64,000 nt of DNA, taken from assembly GCA_001939945.1 (NCBI GenBank), contig MOEB01000023.1:1-64000 (forward strand). The letters are read 5' to 3'. A program made the position numbers and the translations under genes. The notes under the pieces are model-generated. The model was not told the origin of the DNA and did not search any database. It saw only the letters and a list, made by a program, of their open reading frames with translations. Origin of the DNA: Aerophototrophica crusticola (GTDB taxonomy: Bacteria > Pseudomonadota > Alphaproteobacteria > Azospirillales > Azospirillaceae). Shown here piece by piece: positions 25,731 to 40,403 of this stretch (position 1 is the first letter of the stretch; every line of letters starts with the position of its first letter).

Positions 25731-27288
25731 ATGCAGCTCACCCTCTGGACCTACGAAGGGCCGCCCCATGTGGGGGCCATGCGGGTCGCCACCGCGCTGA
25801 AGGACGTGCACTACGTGCTGCACGCGCCCCAGGGCGACACCTATGCCGACCTGCTGTTCACCATGATCGAGCGGCGGGACCGCCGCCCGCCGGTGACCTA
25901 CACCACCTTCCAGGCCCGGGACCTGGGCGGCGACACGGCGGAGCTGTTCAAGGAGGCGGCCCGCGACGCGGTGGCCCGGTTCAAGCCGGCGGCCCTGCTG
26001 GTGGGCGCGTCCTGCACGGGGGAGCTGATCCAGGACGATCCGGGCGGGCTGGCCCGGGCGCTGAACCTGCCCATCCCCGTCATCCCCCTGGAACTGCCCA
26101 GCTACCAGAAGAAAGAGAACTGGGGCGCCGCGGAGACCTTCTACCAGACGGTCCGGGCCCTGGCCGGCCCGTCCGCCCCCCAACCGGGCCGCCCCCGCCC
26201 GGCCCCGGCGGACGGGCCGCGCCCCAGCTGCAACATCCTGGGCCCCACCGCCCTGGGCTTCCGCCACCGCGACGACGTGGCGGAGGTGGTGAAGCTGCTG
26301 GGCACCCTGGGCATCCGCGTGGCCGTGGTGGCGCCGATGGGGGCCGCGGCGGACGACATCGCCCGGCTGGGCGAGGCCGACTTCAACGTGGTGCTGTACC
26401 CGGAACTGGCCCTGTCCGCGGCCCAATGGCTGAAGCGCACCTTCGGCCAGCCCTTCACGACCGTGGTCCCCATCGGCACCGGCGCCACCCGCGACTTCAT
26501 CGCGGAGGTGTGCGGACTGGCCGGCATCCCCGTCCCGCCGGGGCTGGAGGAGGGGGCAGCCCGGGCGCCCTGGTACAGCCGGTCGGTGGACTCCACCTAC
26601 CTGACCGGCAAGCGGGTCTTCATCTTCGGCGACGGCACCCACGCCGTGGCCGCCGCCCGCATCGCCACGGAGGAGCTGGGCTTCGAGGTGGTGGGCCTGG
26701 GCACCTACAGCCGCGAGATGGCGCGGGAGGTGCGGGCCGCCGCCGGTCGCCTCGGGATCGAGGCCCTCATCACCGACGACTACCTGGAGGTGGAGGCGAA
26801 GGTCGCCGAGCTGGCGCCGGAGCTAGTGCTGGGCACCCAGATGGAGCGGCACATCGCCAAGCGGCTGGGCGTGCCCTGCGCCGTCATCTCCGCCCCCGTG
26901 CATGTCCAGGACTTCCCCGCCCGCTACAGCCCGCAGATGGGGTTCGAGGGCGCCAACGTCATCTTCGACAGTTGGGTCCACCCCCTGATGATGGGGCTGG
27001 AGGAGCACCTGCTGGGCATGTTCCGGGAGGATTTCGAGTTCAACGACGGCGCCGCCCCGTCCCACCTTGGTCCCGGGTCGAAGGTCCCTGCCGCGGTGGC
27101 CAGGGCGACTGTCCCCGCCATCATCCCCGCCGCCAACGACCCCGCCCCGGCTGGCCCCTCCGGCTGGACCCTGGAGGCCGAAAGGGAACTGCAGAAGATC
27201 CCGTTCTTCGTCCGCGGCAAAGCCCGCCGCAACACCGAGCGCTTCGCCCAGGAACGGGGCGTGGCCCTCATCACCGTCGAGACGCTCT

Positions 27289-27317
<29 letters not shown>
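25731..27317 (+). CDS. bchB: Dark-operative protochlorophyllide reductase subunit BchB
   Basis: This 528-residue partner of BchN supplies the Asp ligand to the shared iron-sulfur cluster ([12 protein letters not shown], Asp near residue 36). The conserved [16 protein letters not shown] and [20 protein letters not shown] blocks are present. The C-terminal domain ([20 protein letters not shown] to the end) is the small PCP_red domain fused in BchB. Its last 29 bases overlap the preferred start of bchH. Confidence 0.96.
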
Positions 27318-31930
<4,613 letters not shown>

Positions 31931-31931
<1 letters not shown>

Positions 31932-32632
31932 TGCAGAGCGCCACCTATCTGCGCCGGCGCGACCGGCTGGAGACCTACTTCGACCGCACCGCGGCGGAGG
32001 CCTGGTCGCGCCTGACCTCCGACGCGCCCGTCAGCCGCATCCGCGCCACGGTGCGGGCGGGGCGGGACCGGATGCGGGCCACGCTGCTGTCCTGGCTGCC
32101 CCAGGACATGACCGGCCTGCGCCTGCTGGACGCCGGATGCGGCACCGGCGCCCTGGCGCAGGAGGCGGCCCGGCGCGGCGCCACCGTGGTGGCCGTGGAC
32201 ATCGCCCCCACCCTGGTCGATCTGGGGCAGGAACGGGCGGGCGGCGCCTTCGGCACCGGCAGCGTGGAGTACCGGGTGGGCGACATGCTGGACCCGAATC
32301 TTGGCAGCTTCGACCACGTCGTCGCCATGGACAGCCTGATCCACTACCCGGCGGCGGAGATCACGGCCGCCCTGGCCGGCCTTTCCGCCCGTACCCGCGG
32401 CAGCGTCCTGTTCACCTTCGCCCCGCGCACCCCGGCCCTGTCGGTCATGCACGCGGCGGGCAAGCTGTTCCCCCGCGGCGACCGCGCCCCGGCCATCGAG
32501 CCGGTGGGGGAAGGCCATTTGCGCGGCCGGCTGGGCACCGCCTTGTCGCCGTTGCGCTGGCAGGTGGGCCGGACGGAGCGGGTGGCCAGCGGCTTCTACA
32601 CTTCCCAGGCCATGGAGCTGGTCCCGAGATGA
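31931..32632 (+). CDS. bchM: Mg-protoporphyrin IX O-methyltransferase BchM
   Basis: This 233-residue SAM-dependent methyltransferase esterifies the C13 propionate of Mg-protoporphyrin IX. The SAM motif is LLDAGCGTGALAQEAARRGA near residue 67, with VVAVDIAPTLVDL following and VVAMDSLIHYP as motif III. The N-terminal YFDRTAAEAWSRLTSDAPVSRIRATVRAGR is a BchM hallmark. The ATG at 31931 shares one base with the bchL stop. Its own stop overlaps lhaA. Confidence 0.96.
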
Positions 32633-34077
32633 CCCGGAGAAGCTCCCCCCTGGTGACGGCGTTCATGCGGCTCGGCCCCGCCGTGCTGCCCTTCGCCGAC
32701 GCGGCCACGGCGGAGCTGCCCCTGTCGCGCTTGCTGCGGCTGGCCCTGTTCCAGGTGTCGGTGGGCATGGCGGTGGTGCTGCTGAACGGCACCCTGAACC
32801 GGGTGATGATCGTGGAGCTGGGGGTGCCCACCTGGCTGGTGGCGCTGATGGTCTCCCTGCCGCTGGTGTTCGCGCCGCTGCGGGCCCTGGTGGGCTTCAA
32901 GTCGGACACGCACCGGTCCTTCCTGGGCTGGCGGCGGGTGCCCTACATCTGGTTCGGCACGCTGCTGCAGTTCGGCGGCTTCGCCATCATGCCCTTCGCC
33001 CTGATCCTGCTGTCCGGCGACAGCAACGCGGCCCCCTGGGTGGGCACCGCGGCGGCGGCCCTGGCCTTCCTGCTGGTGGGCGCGGGCCTGCACACCACGC
33101 AGACCGCGGGCTTGGCGCTCGCCACCGACCTGGCGCCGGAAGCGGCCCGGCCGCGGGTGGTGGCCCTGCTCTATGTCATGCTGCTGCTGGGCATGGCGGG
33201 CAGCGCCTTCCTGTTCGGGGCCCTGCTGGCGGATTTCGGCCAGGTCCGGCTGATCCAGGTGATCCAGGGGGCCGCCCTGGCCACCATGGTGCTGAACGTG
33301 CTGGCCCTGTGGAAGCAGGAGCCGCGGCGCCCCCACCTGACCGCCCCCGGCAAGCCCCGCCCCCGCTTCGCCGAAGCATGGGGGGAGTTCCGGGCGCAAG
33401 GGCGCGCCACCCGCGTGCTGGTGGCCGTGGGCCTGGGGACCGCCGGGTTCAGCATGCAGGACATATTGCTGGAGCCCTATGGCGCCCAGGTGCTGCACCT
33501 GTCGGTGGGGCAGACCACCTTGCTGACCGCCCTCATGGCCTTGGGCACCCTGGCCGGCTTCGCCCTGGCCGCCAAGCGCCTGGCCGGCGGCGGCGACCCG
33601 TTCCGGCTGGCGGCCCTGGGCTGCCTGGTGGGCATCGCCGCCTTCTCCGCGGTGGTCTTCGCCTCCCCCCTCGCCTCCGCCGCCCTGTTCCGGGCGGGGA
33701 CCGTGCTGATCGGCGTCGGCGGCGGGCTGTTCGCCGTGGGCACCCTGACCGCGGCCATGGAATTGGCCGACGCCGCCGGCGGGCGCAGCGGCCTGGCGCT
33801 GGGCGCCTGGGGGGCCGTGCAGGCCACCGCCGCGGGCCTGGCCATCGCCTTCGGCGGCGCCCTCCGCGACATCATCGGCGGCTTGGCCCTGGACGGGCGG
33901 CTGGGACCCGCCTTGGCAGACCCGTCCGTCGGCTACTCCGCCGTGTACCACCTGGAGATCGCGTTCCTGTTCGCCACGCTCGTGGCGGTCGGGCCCCTCG
34001 TCCGCCGGAACCCAACCGGGTCCGACAGGCGGGACCGGCCGCCGGCCCGCTTCGGCCTGGCCGAGTTCCCCGGCTAG
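32629..34077 (+). CDS. lhaA: LhaA, light-harvesting complex 1 assembly protein (PucC family)
   Basis: This 482-residue, roughly 12-helix major-facilitator-like protein of the BCD/PucC family assists light-harvesting 1 assembly and possibly bacteriochlorophyll delivery. Hallmarks: NGTLNRVMIVELGVPTWLVA, LVGFKSDTHRSFLGWRRVPYIW and MQDILLEPYGAQVL. It sits at its conserved place between bchM and puhA, coupled to bchM by ATGA and 21 bases before puhA. A second family member lies at 59054. Confidence 0.93.
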   Translation: MTRRSSPLVTAFMRLGPAVLPFADAATAELPLSRLLRLALFQVSVGMAVVLLNGTLNRVMIVELGVPTWLVALMVSLPLVFAPLRALVGFKSDTHRSFLGWRRVPYIWFGTLLQFGGFAIMPFALILLSGDSNAAPWVGTAAAALAFLLVGAGLHTTQTAGLALATDLAPEAARPRVVALLYVMLLLGMAGSAFLFGALLADFGQVRLIQVIQGAALATMVLNVLALWKQEPRRPHLTAPGKPRPRFAEAWGEFRAQGRATRVLVAVGLGTAGFSMQDILLEPYGAQVLHLSVGQTTLLTALMALGTLAGFALAAKRLAGGGDPFRLAALGCLVGIAAFSAVVFASPLASAALFRAGTVLIGVGGGLFAVGTLTAAMELADAAGGRSGLALGAWGAVQATAAGLAIAFGGALRDIIGGLALDGRLGPALADPSVGYSAVYHLEIAFLFATLVAVGPLVRRNPTGSDRRDRPPARFGLAEFPG

Positions 34078-34098
34078 CCCCGTCCCCTGGAGGTTTCC

Positions 34099-34884
34099 AT
34101 GCCCACTGGCGCCATCACCGGATACATCGACGTCGCCCAGCTCGTGCTGTACGCCTTCTGGGTCTTCTTCGCGGGGCTGATCTGGTACCTGCACCGGGAG
34201 AACAAGCGGGAGGGCTACCCGCTGGTGGCGGAGGACCGCCGGACCGAGAGCCGGGTGCAGGTGCAGGGCTTCCCCGCCGTGCCGCCGGCCAAGACCTTCC
34301 TGCTGCGCGACGGCACCAGGTACCTGGCGCCCCCGGGCAACATCGACGACCGCGCCATCAACGCCGTGCCGGTGGCCAACTTCCCCGGCGCGCCGCTGCA
34401 ACCGCTGGGCAACCCCATGGTGGACGGCATCGGCACCGCGTCCTACGCCCTGCGCGAGGACATGCCCGACCTGACCGCCGAGGACCAGCCCCGCATCGTC
34501 CCCATCCGGGTGGACCCACACCATTACGTCTCACCGGAAGACCCCAACCCCATCGGCATGCCGGTGATCGCCGCGGACAACCGGGTGGCCGGCGTGGTGG
34601 TGGACCTCTGGGTCGACCGGTCGGAGCCGCGCGTCACCTACCTGGAGGTGGAGATCGAGGTGGCCGGTGGCTACCAGCGGGTGCTGCTGCCCTTCACCAT
34701 GGCCAAGGTGGACCGCCGCCGCGGCCAGGTGCGCACCGGCACCGTGCTGGCCGCCCAGTTCGTGGACGCGCCCCGGCTGAAGAACCCGGACGTCGTGACC
34801 AAGCTGGAGGAGGACAGGATCTGCGGCTACTTCGCCGGCGGCTACCTCTACGCCACCCCTGACCGGAAGGAGCCGCTGCTATGA
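34099..34884 (+). CDS. puhA: Photosynthetic reaction centre H subunit PuhA
   Basis: This 261-residue protein caps the cytoplasmic face of the reaction centre and tunes proton delivery to QB. A single N-terminal membrane helix (ITGYIDVAQLVLYAFWVFFAGLIWYL in outline) is followed by the soluble domain, with PMVDGIGTASYALR and GVVVDLWVDRSEPRVTYLEV typical of the PRC-barrel core. The C-terminal end KNPDVVTKLEEDRICGYFAG matches relatives. CTGGAGG precedes the ATG. Its stop overlaps puhB as ATGA. Confidence 0.97.
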   Translation: MPTGAITGYIDVAQLVLYAFWVFFAGLIWYLHRENKREGYPLVAEDRRTESRVQVQGFPAVPPAKTFLLRDGTRYLAPPGNIDDRAINAVPVANFPGAPLQPLGNPMVDGIGTASYALREDMPDLTAEDQPRIVPIRVDPHHYVSPEDPNPIGMPVIAADNRVAGVVVDLWVDRSEPRVTYLEVEIEVAGGYQRVLLPFTMAKVDRRRGQVRTGTVLAAQFVDAPRLKNPDVVTKLEEDRICGYFAGGYLYATPDRKEPLL

Positions 34885-35573
34885 TCGCGGAGCACGGGTC
34901 TGAGCCGGTCCTGGGCCTGCCTGGGCCCCTGCCGGCGGGGGAAAGGCTGCTGTGGCAGGGCCGGCCGGACTGGAAGGCGCTGGGCTTACGCGCCTACCGG
35001 GTGCGGGCGGTGAGCATCTATTTCGGCCTGCTGCTGGCCTGGCGGGGGGTGACCACCGTTTATGACGGCGGCACGCTCGGGGACGCGCTGGTGAACATGG
35101 CCTGGCTGCTGCCGCTGGCCCTGTCCGCCGTGCTGATCCTGGGCCTGCTGGCCTGGCTGGGGGCGCGGGCGACGGTTTACAGCGTCACCGACCGGCGGGT
35201 GGTGATCCGCTGCGGCGTGGCCCTGCCCATGGCCGTCAACCTGCCCTATGCCATCGTCGGTTCCGCCGCGGTGAAGACCTTCCGCGACGGGACCGGCGAC
35301 CTGCCGCTGAAGCCGGTGAAGGGCGCCCGCGTCTCCTACGTTGCCCTGTGGCCCCATGTCCGGCCCTGGAAGTTCGGCTGGCCGGAGCCGGCACTGCGGG
35401 CCGTGCCCGACGCAGCCCATGTGGCGGGCCTGCTGGGCCAGGCCCTGGCGGCGGCCGCGGAGGCCCGCCCGGCGGCCGAAATGGTGGCAGAGACGAAGCC
35501 GGCCGCCGCGGTGCAGGCCACCCCGTCCCGCCCGGCGCCCACGGGCGCCCTGCTCGGGGGGGCCGGGGCATGA
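34881..35573 (+). CDS. puhB: Photosynthetic complex assembly protein PuhB
   Basis: This 230-residue protein is needed for reaction-centre assembly in Rhodobacter relatives. It has three hydrophobic segments (about 42-60, 70-100 and a weaker one) and a PH-like region ending VYSVTDRRVVIRCGVALPM. The first 30 residues include LPAGERLLWQGRPDW, a family signature. The last 45 residues are an Ala/Pro-rich tail likely to be disordered. It is coupled on both sides by ATGA overlaps. Confidence 0.9.
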   Translation: MIAEHGSEPVLGLPGPLPAGERLLWQGRPDWKALGLRAYRVRAVSIYFGLLLAWRGVTTVYDGGTLGDALVNMAWLLPLALSAVLILGLLAWLGARATVYSVTDRRVVIRCGVALPMAVNLPYAIVGSAAVKTFRDGTGDLPLKPVKGARVSYVALWPHVRPWKFGWPEPALRAVPDAAHVAGLLGQALAAAAEARPAAEMVAETKPAAAVQATPSRPAPTGALLGGAGA

Positions 35574-36034
35574 CCACGCAGGCTCCCGACCCGTTCGTGC
35601 CGCGCGGCGTGCTGTTGGGCATTGGTTCCCTGCTGGCCGTGGCCATCCTCGGCGCCGGCCTGACCCGATCCCAGGGGCCGGCGGGCGGGGTTGGGGAGCC
35701 GGCGGCCACCATCCTGGAAAGCCGGTCCTTGCGCTTCGCCGACAGGAAGGACGGGGCCGTCACCGTCACCGACGCAAGCGACGGGAGCGATGTCGCCGTG
35801 CTGCCCCCGGGGGGCGACGGCTTCATCCGCGGCACCCTGCGCGGCCTGAACCGCGAACGGGTCCGCCGGGGCTTAAGCGACGAGGTGCCGCTGACCCTGG
35901 CGCTCCAGGCGGACGGGCGGCTGCTGCTGTCCGACCCGGCCACGGACCGCATCATCGAACTCGGTGCCTTCGGACATACCAACAAGGCGGCCTTCGCCCG
36001 GCTGCTCACCACCCAGACAGGGGGGACCCCATGA
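35570..36034 (+). CDS. puhC: Photosynthetic complex assembly protein PuhC
   Basis: This 154-residue protein has one N-terminal membrane helix (about 14-32) and a soluble domain with the conserved [18 protein letters not shown] and [18 protein letters not shown], as in PuhC proteins that support LH1-reaction centre organisation. The ATG at 35570 overlaps the puhB stop; the next gene starts within its own stop. Confidence 0.92.
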   Translation: MTTQAPDPFVPRGVLLGIGSLLAVAILGAGLTRSQGPAGGVGEPAATILESRSLRFADRKDGAVTVTDASDGSDVAVLPPGGDGFIRGTLRGLNRERVRRGLSDEVPLTLALQADGRLLLSDPATDRIIELGAFGHTNKAAFARLLTTQTGGTP

Positions 36035-36393
36035 TCGGCATCCTCGCGAAGCCCTTCACGCCCATGACCAGCGCCATCGAGGCCCGCGCCCGCCGGCCGT
36101 CCGCCCAGACCGGCGTCGCCAGCCGCACCTACCCGTGCCTGGTGGACATCGAGAACACCGGCGACAGCCTGCACGCCCACGTGGACCTGTCCGGGGTGGA
36201 GGTGGGGCCGGGGGACACGGTGCTGGTGCATGGCGCCCCCACCCGCGTGGCCTTCGGGGAGAAGGGCACCTGGCGCTGCACCGCCACGGTGGTGAAGGCG
36301 GGCCGGTTCGGCCGGGCCTGGACCAAGCTGACGGCCTATCTCGGCCTCACCGAACTGTACGAAGTGTCCTTCAGCCCCGGGAGCGTGTCATGA
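36031..36393 (+). CDS. Conserved photosynthesis-cluster protein of unknown function
   Basis: This 120-residue soluble protein lies between puhC and acsF, overlapping both by ATGA. A gene in this position is found in other purple bacteria, but its role is not established. Seen here: a hydrophilic N-terminus, [26 protein letters not shown] and [23 protein letters not shown], suggesting a small beta-rich fold, and a C-terminal [18 protein letters not shown]. No membrane segment is present. Tight coupling suggests it serves AcsF or complex assembly; this is inference. Confidence 0.8.
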   Translation: MIGILAKPFTPMTSAIEARARRPSAQTGVASRTYPCLVDIENTGDSLHAHVDLSGVEVGPGDTVLVHGAPTRVAFGEKGTWRCTATVVKAGRFGRAWTKLTAYLGLTELYEVSFSPGSVS

Positions 36394-37469
36394 TCGCCAT
36401 GGAGGGCGGCGCCGCCCATGCCACCACCGTCACGGTGGACACGACCGAGATCGCCAAGACCGACACGCTGCTGAGCCCCCGCTTCTACACCACCGACTAC
36501 GCGGCCCTGGACAGCATCGACGTGTCCGCCGTGCGGGGGGAGTGGGACGCGCTGCTGGCGGAGCTGGAGCGGGACGAGAACCGCCGCCACTTCACCCGGA
36601 CGGAGGCGTTCCAGGAATCCTGGAAGACCATCCCGGACGATCTGCGGCTGGACTTCACCGACTTCCTGGTCAGCTCCCTGACGGCGGAATTCTCCGGTTG
36701 CGTGCTGTACGCGGAGGCCAAGAAGCGGGTGAAGAACCCGGACATGAAGCGGCTGTTCTCCTTCATGGCGCGGGACGAGTCCCGCCATGCCGGCTTCATC
36801 AACGAGTCGCTGAAGGATGTCGGCATCGGCGTCGACATGTCCTTCCTGACCAAGGCGAAGAAGTACACCTACTTCCAGCCCAAGTTCATCTTCTACGCCA
36901 CCTACCTGTCGGAAAAGATCGGCTACGCCCGCTACATCACCATCTTCCGCCATTTGGAGCGGAACCCGGACCGGCGCTTCCACCCGATCTTCAAATGGTT
37001 CGAGCAGTGGTGCAACGACGAGTTCAGGCATGGCGAGGCCTTCGCCCTGGTCATGCGGGCCAACCCGGCCCTGCTGTCGGGCCTGAACCGGCAGTGGATC
37101 AAGTTCTTCCAGCTCGCCGTTTTCGCCACGATGTATGTGCGCGACCACATGCGGCCCGCTTTCCACAAGGCGCTGGGGGTGGACCCCACCGACTATGACC
37201 GCACGGTCTTCCGCATCACCACGGAGATCTGCCGCCAAGTCTTCCCCCTGACCCTGGACATCGAGAACCCGGCCTTCCTGGCGGGGCTGGACCGGCTGTA
37301 CCAGCTGAACCTGGGCATCGCCGAGGCGAAGCGGCAGGGCGGCGTCGCCGGCAAGGGGCGGCAGGCGGCCCTGTCCGCCGCGGCCGCGGCCACCTTCCTG
37401 CGGCTGTACCTGATCCCCGCTGTGCCCAACGACCTGCCCGCCCAGGTCCGCCTGGCCCCGGCCTGGTGA
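36390..37469 (+). CDS. acsF: Aerobic Mg-protoporphyrin IX monomethyl ester (oxidative) cyclase AcsF
   Basis: This 359-residue di-iron enzyme uses O2 to form the fifth (E) ring of the tetrapyrrole. The ligand motifs are visible: [10 protein letters not shown] and [12 protein letters not shown], each an E-x-x-H type site, and [16 protein letters not shown] supplies an earlier Glu. The ATG at 36390 overlaps the preceding gene's stop. The gene is followed by a 268-base gap with a palindromic repeat before puhE. No anaerobic cyclase BchE is visible in the window. Confidence 0.95.
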   Translation: MIAMEGGAAHATTVTVDTTEIAKTDTLLSPRFYTTDYAALDSIDVSAVRGEWDALLAELERDENRRHFTRTEAFQESWKTIPDDLRLDFTDFLVSSLTAEFSGCVLYAEAKKRVKNPDMKRLFSFMARDESRHAGFINESLKDVGIGVDMSFLTKAKKYTYFQPKFIFYATYLSEKIGYARYITIFRHLERNPDRRFHPIFKWFEQWCNDEFRHGEAFALVMRANPALLSGLNRQWIKFFQLAVFATMYVRDHMRPAFHKALGVDPTDYDRTVFRITTEICRQVFPLTLDIENPAFLAGLDRLYQLNLGIAEAKRQGGVAGKGRQAALSAAAAATFLRLYLIPAVPNDLPAQVRLAPAW

Positions 37470-37580
37470 GGGGACGGCGGATGGAACGGCTGCGGCATCC
37501 TTGCCTGGTGAAGTCCCAGCCCCCGCGTCGGGGATGGGAAGAGCCTGACCATCGCTTTGCCGCATCCGCCACCCTTTCCG

Positions 37581-37674
37581 CTTCCCCCGCGAAGGCGGGG
37601 GTCCACAGTTCCTTTGCGACGGTGGGGGCGGCGAACGGGTCAAAAACCGTGGGCCCCCGCCTTCGCGGGGGACG
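37581..37674. repeat. Dispersed double-hairpin repeat, copy 4 (inside puh superoperon)
   Basis: CCCCCGCGAAGGCGGGGG and CCCCCGCCTTCGCGGGGG hairpins bound a spacer of about 55 bases; GTCCACAGTT and its near-complement are the inner blocks. It lies between acsF and puhE, 112 bases after the acsF stop, in the only sizeable gap of the superoperon. Confidence 0.85.
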
Positions 37675-37737
37675 CGGGGTCTTTTGTGACATGCGTTGTG
37701 CGCCCCGGCAGCCGTGCCGGGTGGTGGGTGCCGCGCC

Positions 37738-38571
37738 ATGACCGAGCACGGCCTCCCCGTCCTCTACGCCCTGTTCGTCTGGTGGTTCAGCACCGGGCTG
37801 ATCGCCTGGCTGAACGGGCTGGACCGCTCCACCTTCCGCTGGACCCTGCTGGGCGCCTCCATCGTCGGGGCGGCGGGGTTGGGGGCGGTGGCCTGGGCGG
37901 CGGGGCAGGACAGCGTGGCGGGGGCCTATGCCGCCTTCACCGGGGCGCTCGCCGTCTGGGCCTGGAACGAGACGGCCTTCCTGCTGGGGGCCGTCACCGG
38001 GCCGCACCGCACCGCCTGCCCCCCCGGGGTTCAGGGGTGGGAACGCACCGGCTTCGCCCTGCGCGCCATCCTGTGGCACGAGCTGGCCATCCTGGCGGGC
38101 GGGCTGCTGATCCTGCTGGCGGGCTGGGACGCGCCGAACCAGGTGGCGGGCTGGACCTACCTGCTGCTCTGGGGCATGCGGATCAGCGCCAAGCTGAACG
38201 TCTTCCTGGGCGTGCCCAACCTGTCAGAGGCCTTCCTGCCCGGGCACATGGGCTATCTGGCCAGCTTCTTCCGCCGTCGGCCCATGAACGTGCTGTTCCC
38301 CGTCTCCGTCACCGGAGCCACCCTGGTGACGTGGCTGCTGGCGCAGGGGGCGGCCGACCCGTCGGCCGGGCCGATGCTGGCCACCGGCCTGACCCTTCTC
38401 GCGGCGATGGCGGCCCTCGCCCTCGTCGAGCATTGGCTCATGGTGCTGCCGCTGCCGTCGGCGGCCCTGTGGGCCTGGTACCTGGGGCAACGGCTGGACC
38501 GGCCGCCCCCGTCCCCCCAAGCGGGGCCCGGACCCAACCTGGCCCCATCCACCCCCTGGAGGCCGTCATGA
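37738..38571 (+). CDS. puhE: Photosynthetic complex assembly protein PuhE (DUF3623)
   Basis: This 277-residue membrane protein has about seven hydrophobic segments. [38 protein letters not shown] and [18 protein letters not shown] are recognisable PuhE/DUF3623 blocks. It is implicated in bacteriochlorophyll/complex assembly in relatives. I chose the ATG at 37738 because it opens directly into the first membrane helix. Its stop overlaps hemA as ATGA. Confidence 0.9.
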   Translation: MTEHGLPVLYALFVWWFSTGLIAWLNGLDRSTFRWTLLGASIVGAAGLGAVAWAAGQDSVAGAYAAFTGALAVWAWNETAFLLGAVTGPHRTACPPGVQGWERTGFALRAILWHELAILAGGLLILLAGWDAPNQVAGWTYLLLWGMRISAKLNVFLGVPNLSEAFLPGHMGYLASFFRRRPMNVLFPVSVTGATLVTWLLAQGAADPSAGPMLATGLTLLAAMAALALVEHWLMVLPLPSAALWAWYLGQRLDRPPPSPQAGPGPNLAPSTPWRPS

Positions 38572-39794
38572 ACTACGAGGCGTTTTTCCGTCAGGAGCTG
38601 GACGGCCTGCACCAGGAGGGTCGGTACCGCGTCTTCGCCGACCTGGAGCGCCGGGCCGGGGACTTCCCCAAGGCGCTCCTGCACCGCGACGGCACGACGC
38701 GGGAGGTGACGGTCTGGTGCTCCAACGACTATCTGGGCATGGGCCAGCACCCGGACGTGCTGCGGGCCATGCACCAGGCCATCGACCTGTACGGGGCCGG
38801 GGCCGGCGGCACCCGCAACATCTCCGGCACCAACCATTCCCATGTGCTGCTGGAGCGGGAGCTGGCGGACCTGCACGGCAAGGAATCCGCCCTGCTGTTC
38901 ACGTCAGGCTACGTCTCAAACTGGGCGGCGCTGGGCACCCTGGCCGCCATGATGCCGGACTGCGTGGTGCTGTCCGACGCGGGCAACCATGCCAGCATGA
39001 TCGAGGGCATCCGCCACAGCCGGGCGGAAAAGAAGGTGTTCCGCCACAACGACACGGCCCACCTGGATGAGCTGCTGTCCCAGGTGGCCCCCGGCCGGCC
39101 CAAGCTGGTGGCGTTCGAGAGCGTCTATTCCATGGACGGCGACATCAGCCCCATCGCGGAGATCTGCGACGTGGCGGACAAGCATGGCGCCATGACCTAC
39201 CTGGACGAGGTGCACGCCGTGGGCCTGTACGGCCCCCGCGGCGGCGGCATCGCCGAGCGGGAGGGGCTGATGGACCGGTTGACGGTGATCGAGGGCACCC
39301 TGGGCAAGGCCTTCGGCGTGGTGGGCGGCTACATCGCCGCGTCGGACGCCCTGTGCGACTTCGTCCGCAGCTTCGCCAGCGGCTTCATCTTCACCACCTC
39401 CCTCCCGCCGGCGGTGGCGGCGGGGGCGCTGGCCAGCGTGCGGCACCTGAAGGCCAGCAGCGTGGAGCGGCGCCGCCACCAGGAACGGGTCGCCAGCTTC
39501 CGCCGCCGCCTGGACGAGGAAGGCCTGCCCCACATGGACAACCCCAGCCATATCGTGCCCGTGATGGTGGGGAACCCGGTCTGCTGCAAGATCATCAGCG
39601 ACCGGCTGCTGGACCTTCACGGCATCTATGTCCAGCCCATCAACTATCCCACCGTGCCGCGCAAGACCGAGCGCCTGCGCATCACCCCGTCGCCCCTGCA
39701 CAGCGACCAGGACATCGAGTGCCTGGTGGGCGCGCTCTGCGACATCTGGGGGGAGGTGGGCCTACTCCGCACCCGGGCGGTGGCGGCGGCCTGA
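38568..39794 (+). CDS. hemA: 5-aminolevulinate synthase
   Basis: This 408-residue PLP enzyme condenses glycine and succinyl-CoA, the first step of tetrapyrrole synthesis by the Shemin pathway. The PLP lysine is K247 in [12 protein letters not shown]; the glycine-rich [13 protein letters not shown] and [17 protein letters not shown] are present. The CTGGAGG ribosome site precedes the ATG, which overlaps the puhE stop, so precursor supply is co-expressed with the photosynthesis genes. A strong hairpin follows the stop. Confidence 0.97.
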   Translation: MNYEAFFRQELDGLHQEGRYRVFADLERRAGDFPKALLHRDGTTREVTVWCSNDYLGMGQHPDVLRAMHQAIDLYGAGAGGTRNISGTNHSHVLLERELADLHGKESALLFTSGYVSNWAALGTLAAMMPDCVVLSDAGNHASMIEGIRHSRAEKKVFRHNDTAHLDELLSQVAPGRPKLVAFESVYSMDGDISPIAEICDVADKHGAMTYLDEVHAVGLYGPRGGGIAEREGLMDRLTVIEGTLGKAFGVVGGYIAASDALCDFVRSFASGFIFTTSLPPAVAAGALASVRHLKASSVERRRHQERVASFRRRLDEEGLPHMDNPSHIVPVMVGNPVCCKIISDRLLDLHGIYVQPINYPTVPRKTERLRITPSPLHSDQDIECLVGALCDIWGEVGLLRTRAVAAA

Positions 39795-39803
39795 GGGACC
39801 CTA

Positions 39804-39830
39804 CCCCCTCTCCCCGGTGGGGAGAGGGGG
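39804..39830. terminator. Strong bidirectional terminator after hemA
   Basis: A perfect 12-bp stem CCCCCTCTCCCC/GGGGAGAGGGGG with loop GGT lies 10 bases past the hemA stop and just beyond the convergent gene's stop. It should end the photosynthesis superoperon. Similar GGGGAGAGGG palindromes are frequent in bacterial genomes, so it may also be a repeat. Confidence 0.75.
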
Positions 39831-39835
39831 AAATG

Positions 39836-40333
39836 CTACTCCGCCGCCAGGGTCACCAGCGGCTTGCACAGGCGCAGCCCCTCGATGTGGTGGCCCAGCT
39901 TCTCGATCTTGGCGAGCTGGTCCGACTGGGGGTGCTGGGGCAGGGACAGGTGGATGGCGTCGCAACGCAGGGCGTGGGCAAGCCGCTCCATCTCCACCAG
40001 CAGCGCCTCCGCGGCGGATACGGGGTCGAACAGGTCCAGCGCCACCAGCATGTCCACCTGCAGCACCTTGCCGTGGCTCAGGCTGGGCACGGTCTGGTAG
40101 GTGAACAGGCCGTGGATGTAGCCATGGCCCAGTTGGGCTACCATCACCCCGCTGGGCTGGGCCGTCGGAAGGCGCACCACGTTGCGGCCCTTGGGCAGGG
40201 GCGGGCCCATCAGTTGCAGGGCATATTCCCGCCACCGTTCCACGGAGACCCGGGGAAACGCGGTCTGCACCACGGGGAACGCCTGGTCAACGCGTCGGGC
40301 GTCCAGCGGCTTGACGTCGAAAGAGTCGGGCAT
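39836..40333 (-). CDS. GNAT-like protein of unknown function
   Basis: This 165-residue protein resembles the GNAT fold in outline: an N-terminal VKPLDARRVDQAFPVVQTAF helix-turn pattern, a central GKVLQVDMLVALDLFDPVSAAEALLVEME that would form beta-4 and the following helix, and a C-terminal AIHLSLPQHPQSDQLAKIEK. The canonical R/Q-x-x-G-x-G/A acetyl-CoA loop is not evident, so catalysis is doubtful. The ATG at 40333 is preferred over an in-frame TTG at 40348. It is divergent from the FNR-type regulator, with an FNR-like box in between. Confidence 0.6.
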   Translation of the reverse strand: MPDSFDVKPLDARRVDQAFPVVQTAFPRVSVERWREYALQLMGPPLPKGRNVVRLPTAQPSGVMVAQLGHGYIHGLFTYQTVPSLSHGKVLQVDMLVALDLFDPVSAAEALLVEMERLAHALRCDAIHLSLPQHPQSDQLAKIEKLGHHIEGLRLCKPLVTLAAE

Positions 40334-40389
40334 GGGGAAATCCGGCAATCCTCAGACCACCTGTGTACGGCACCCGGCGCAAGGCTGCC

Positions 40390-40403
40390 TTGACGTGGAT
40401 CAA
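40390..40403. promoter_or_regulatory. Candidate FNR/FixK-type box
   Basis: TTGACGTGGATCAA matches the FNR-family consensus TTGAY-N4-ATCAA, with 9 of 10 half-site bases ideal. It lies 57 bases upstream of the GNAT-like ATG and about 335 bases before the fnr-type gene, so it more likely controls the former. The rest of 40404-40736 shows a GGCC-rich inverted repeat near 40441-40462 but no gene. Confidence 0.5.
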
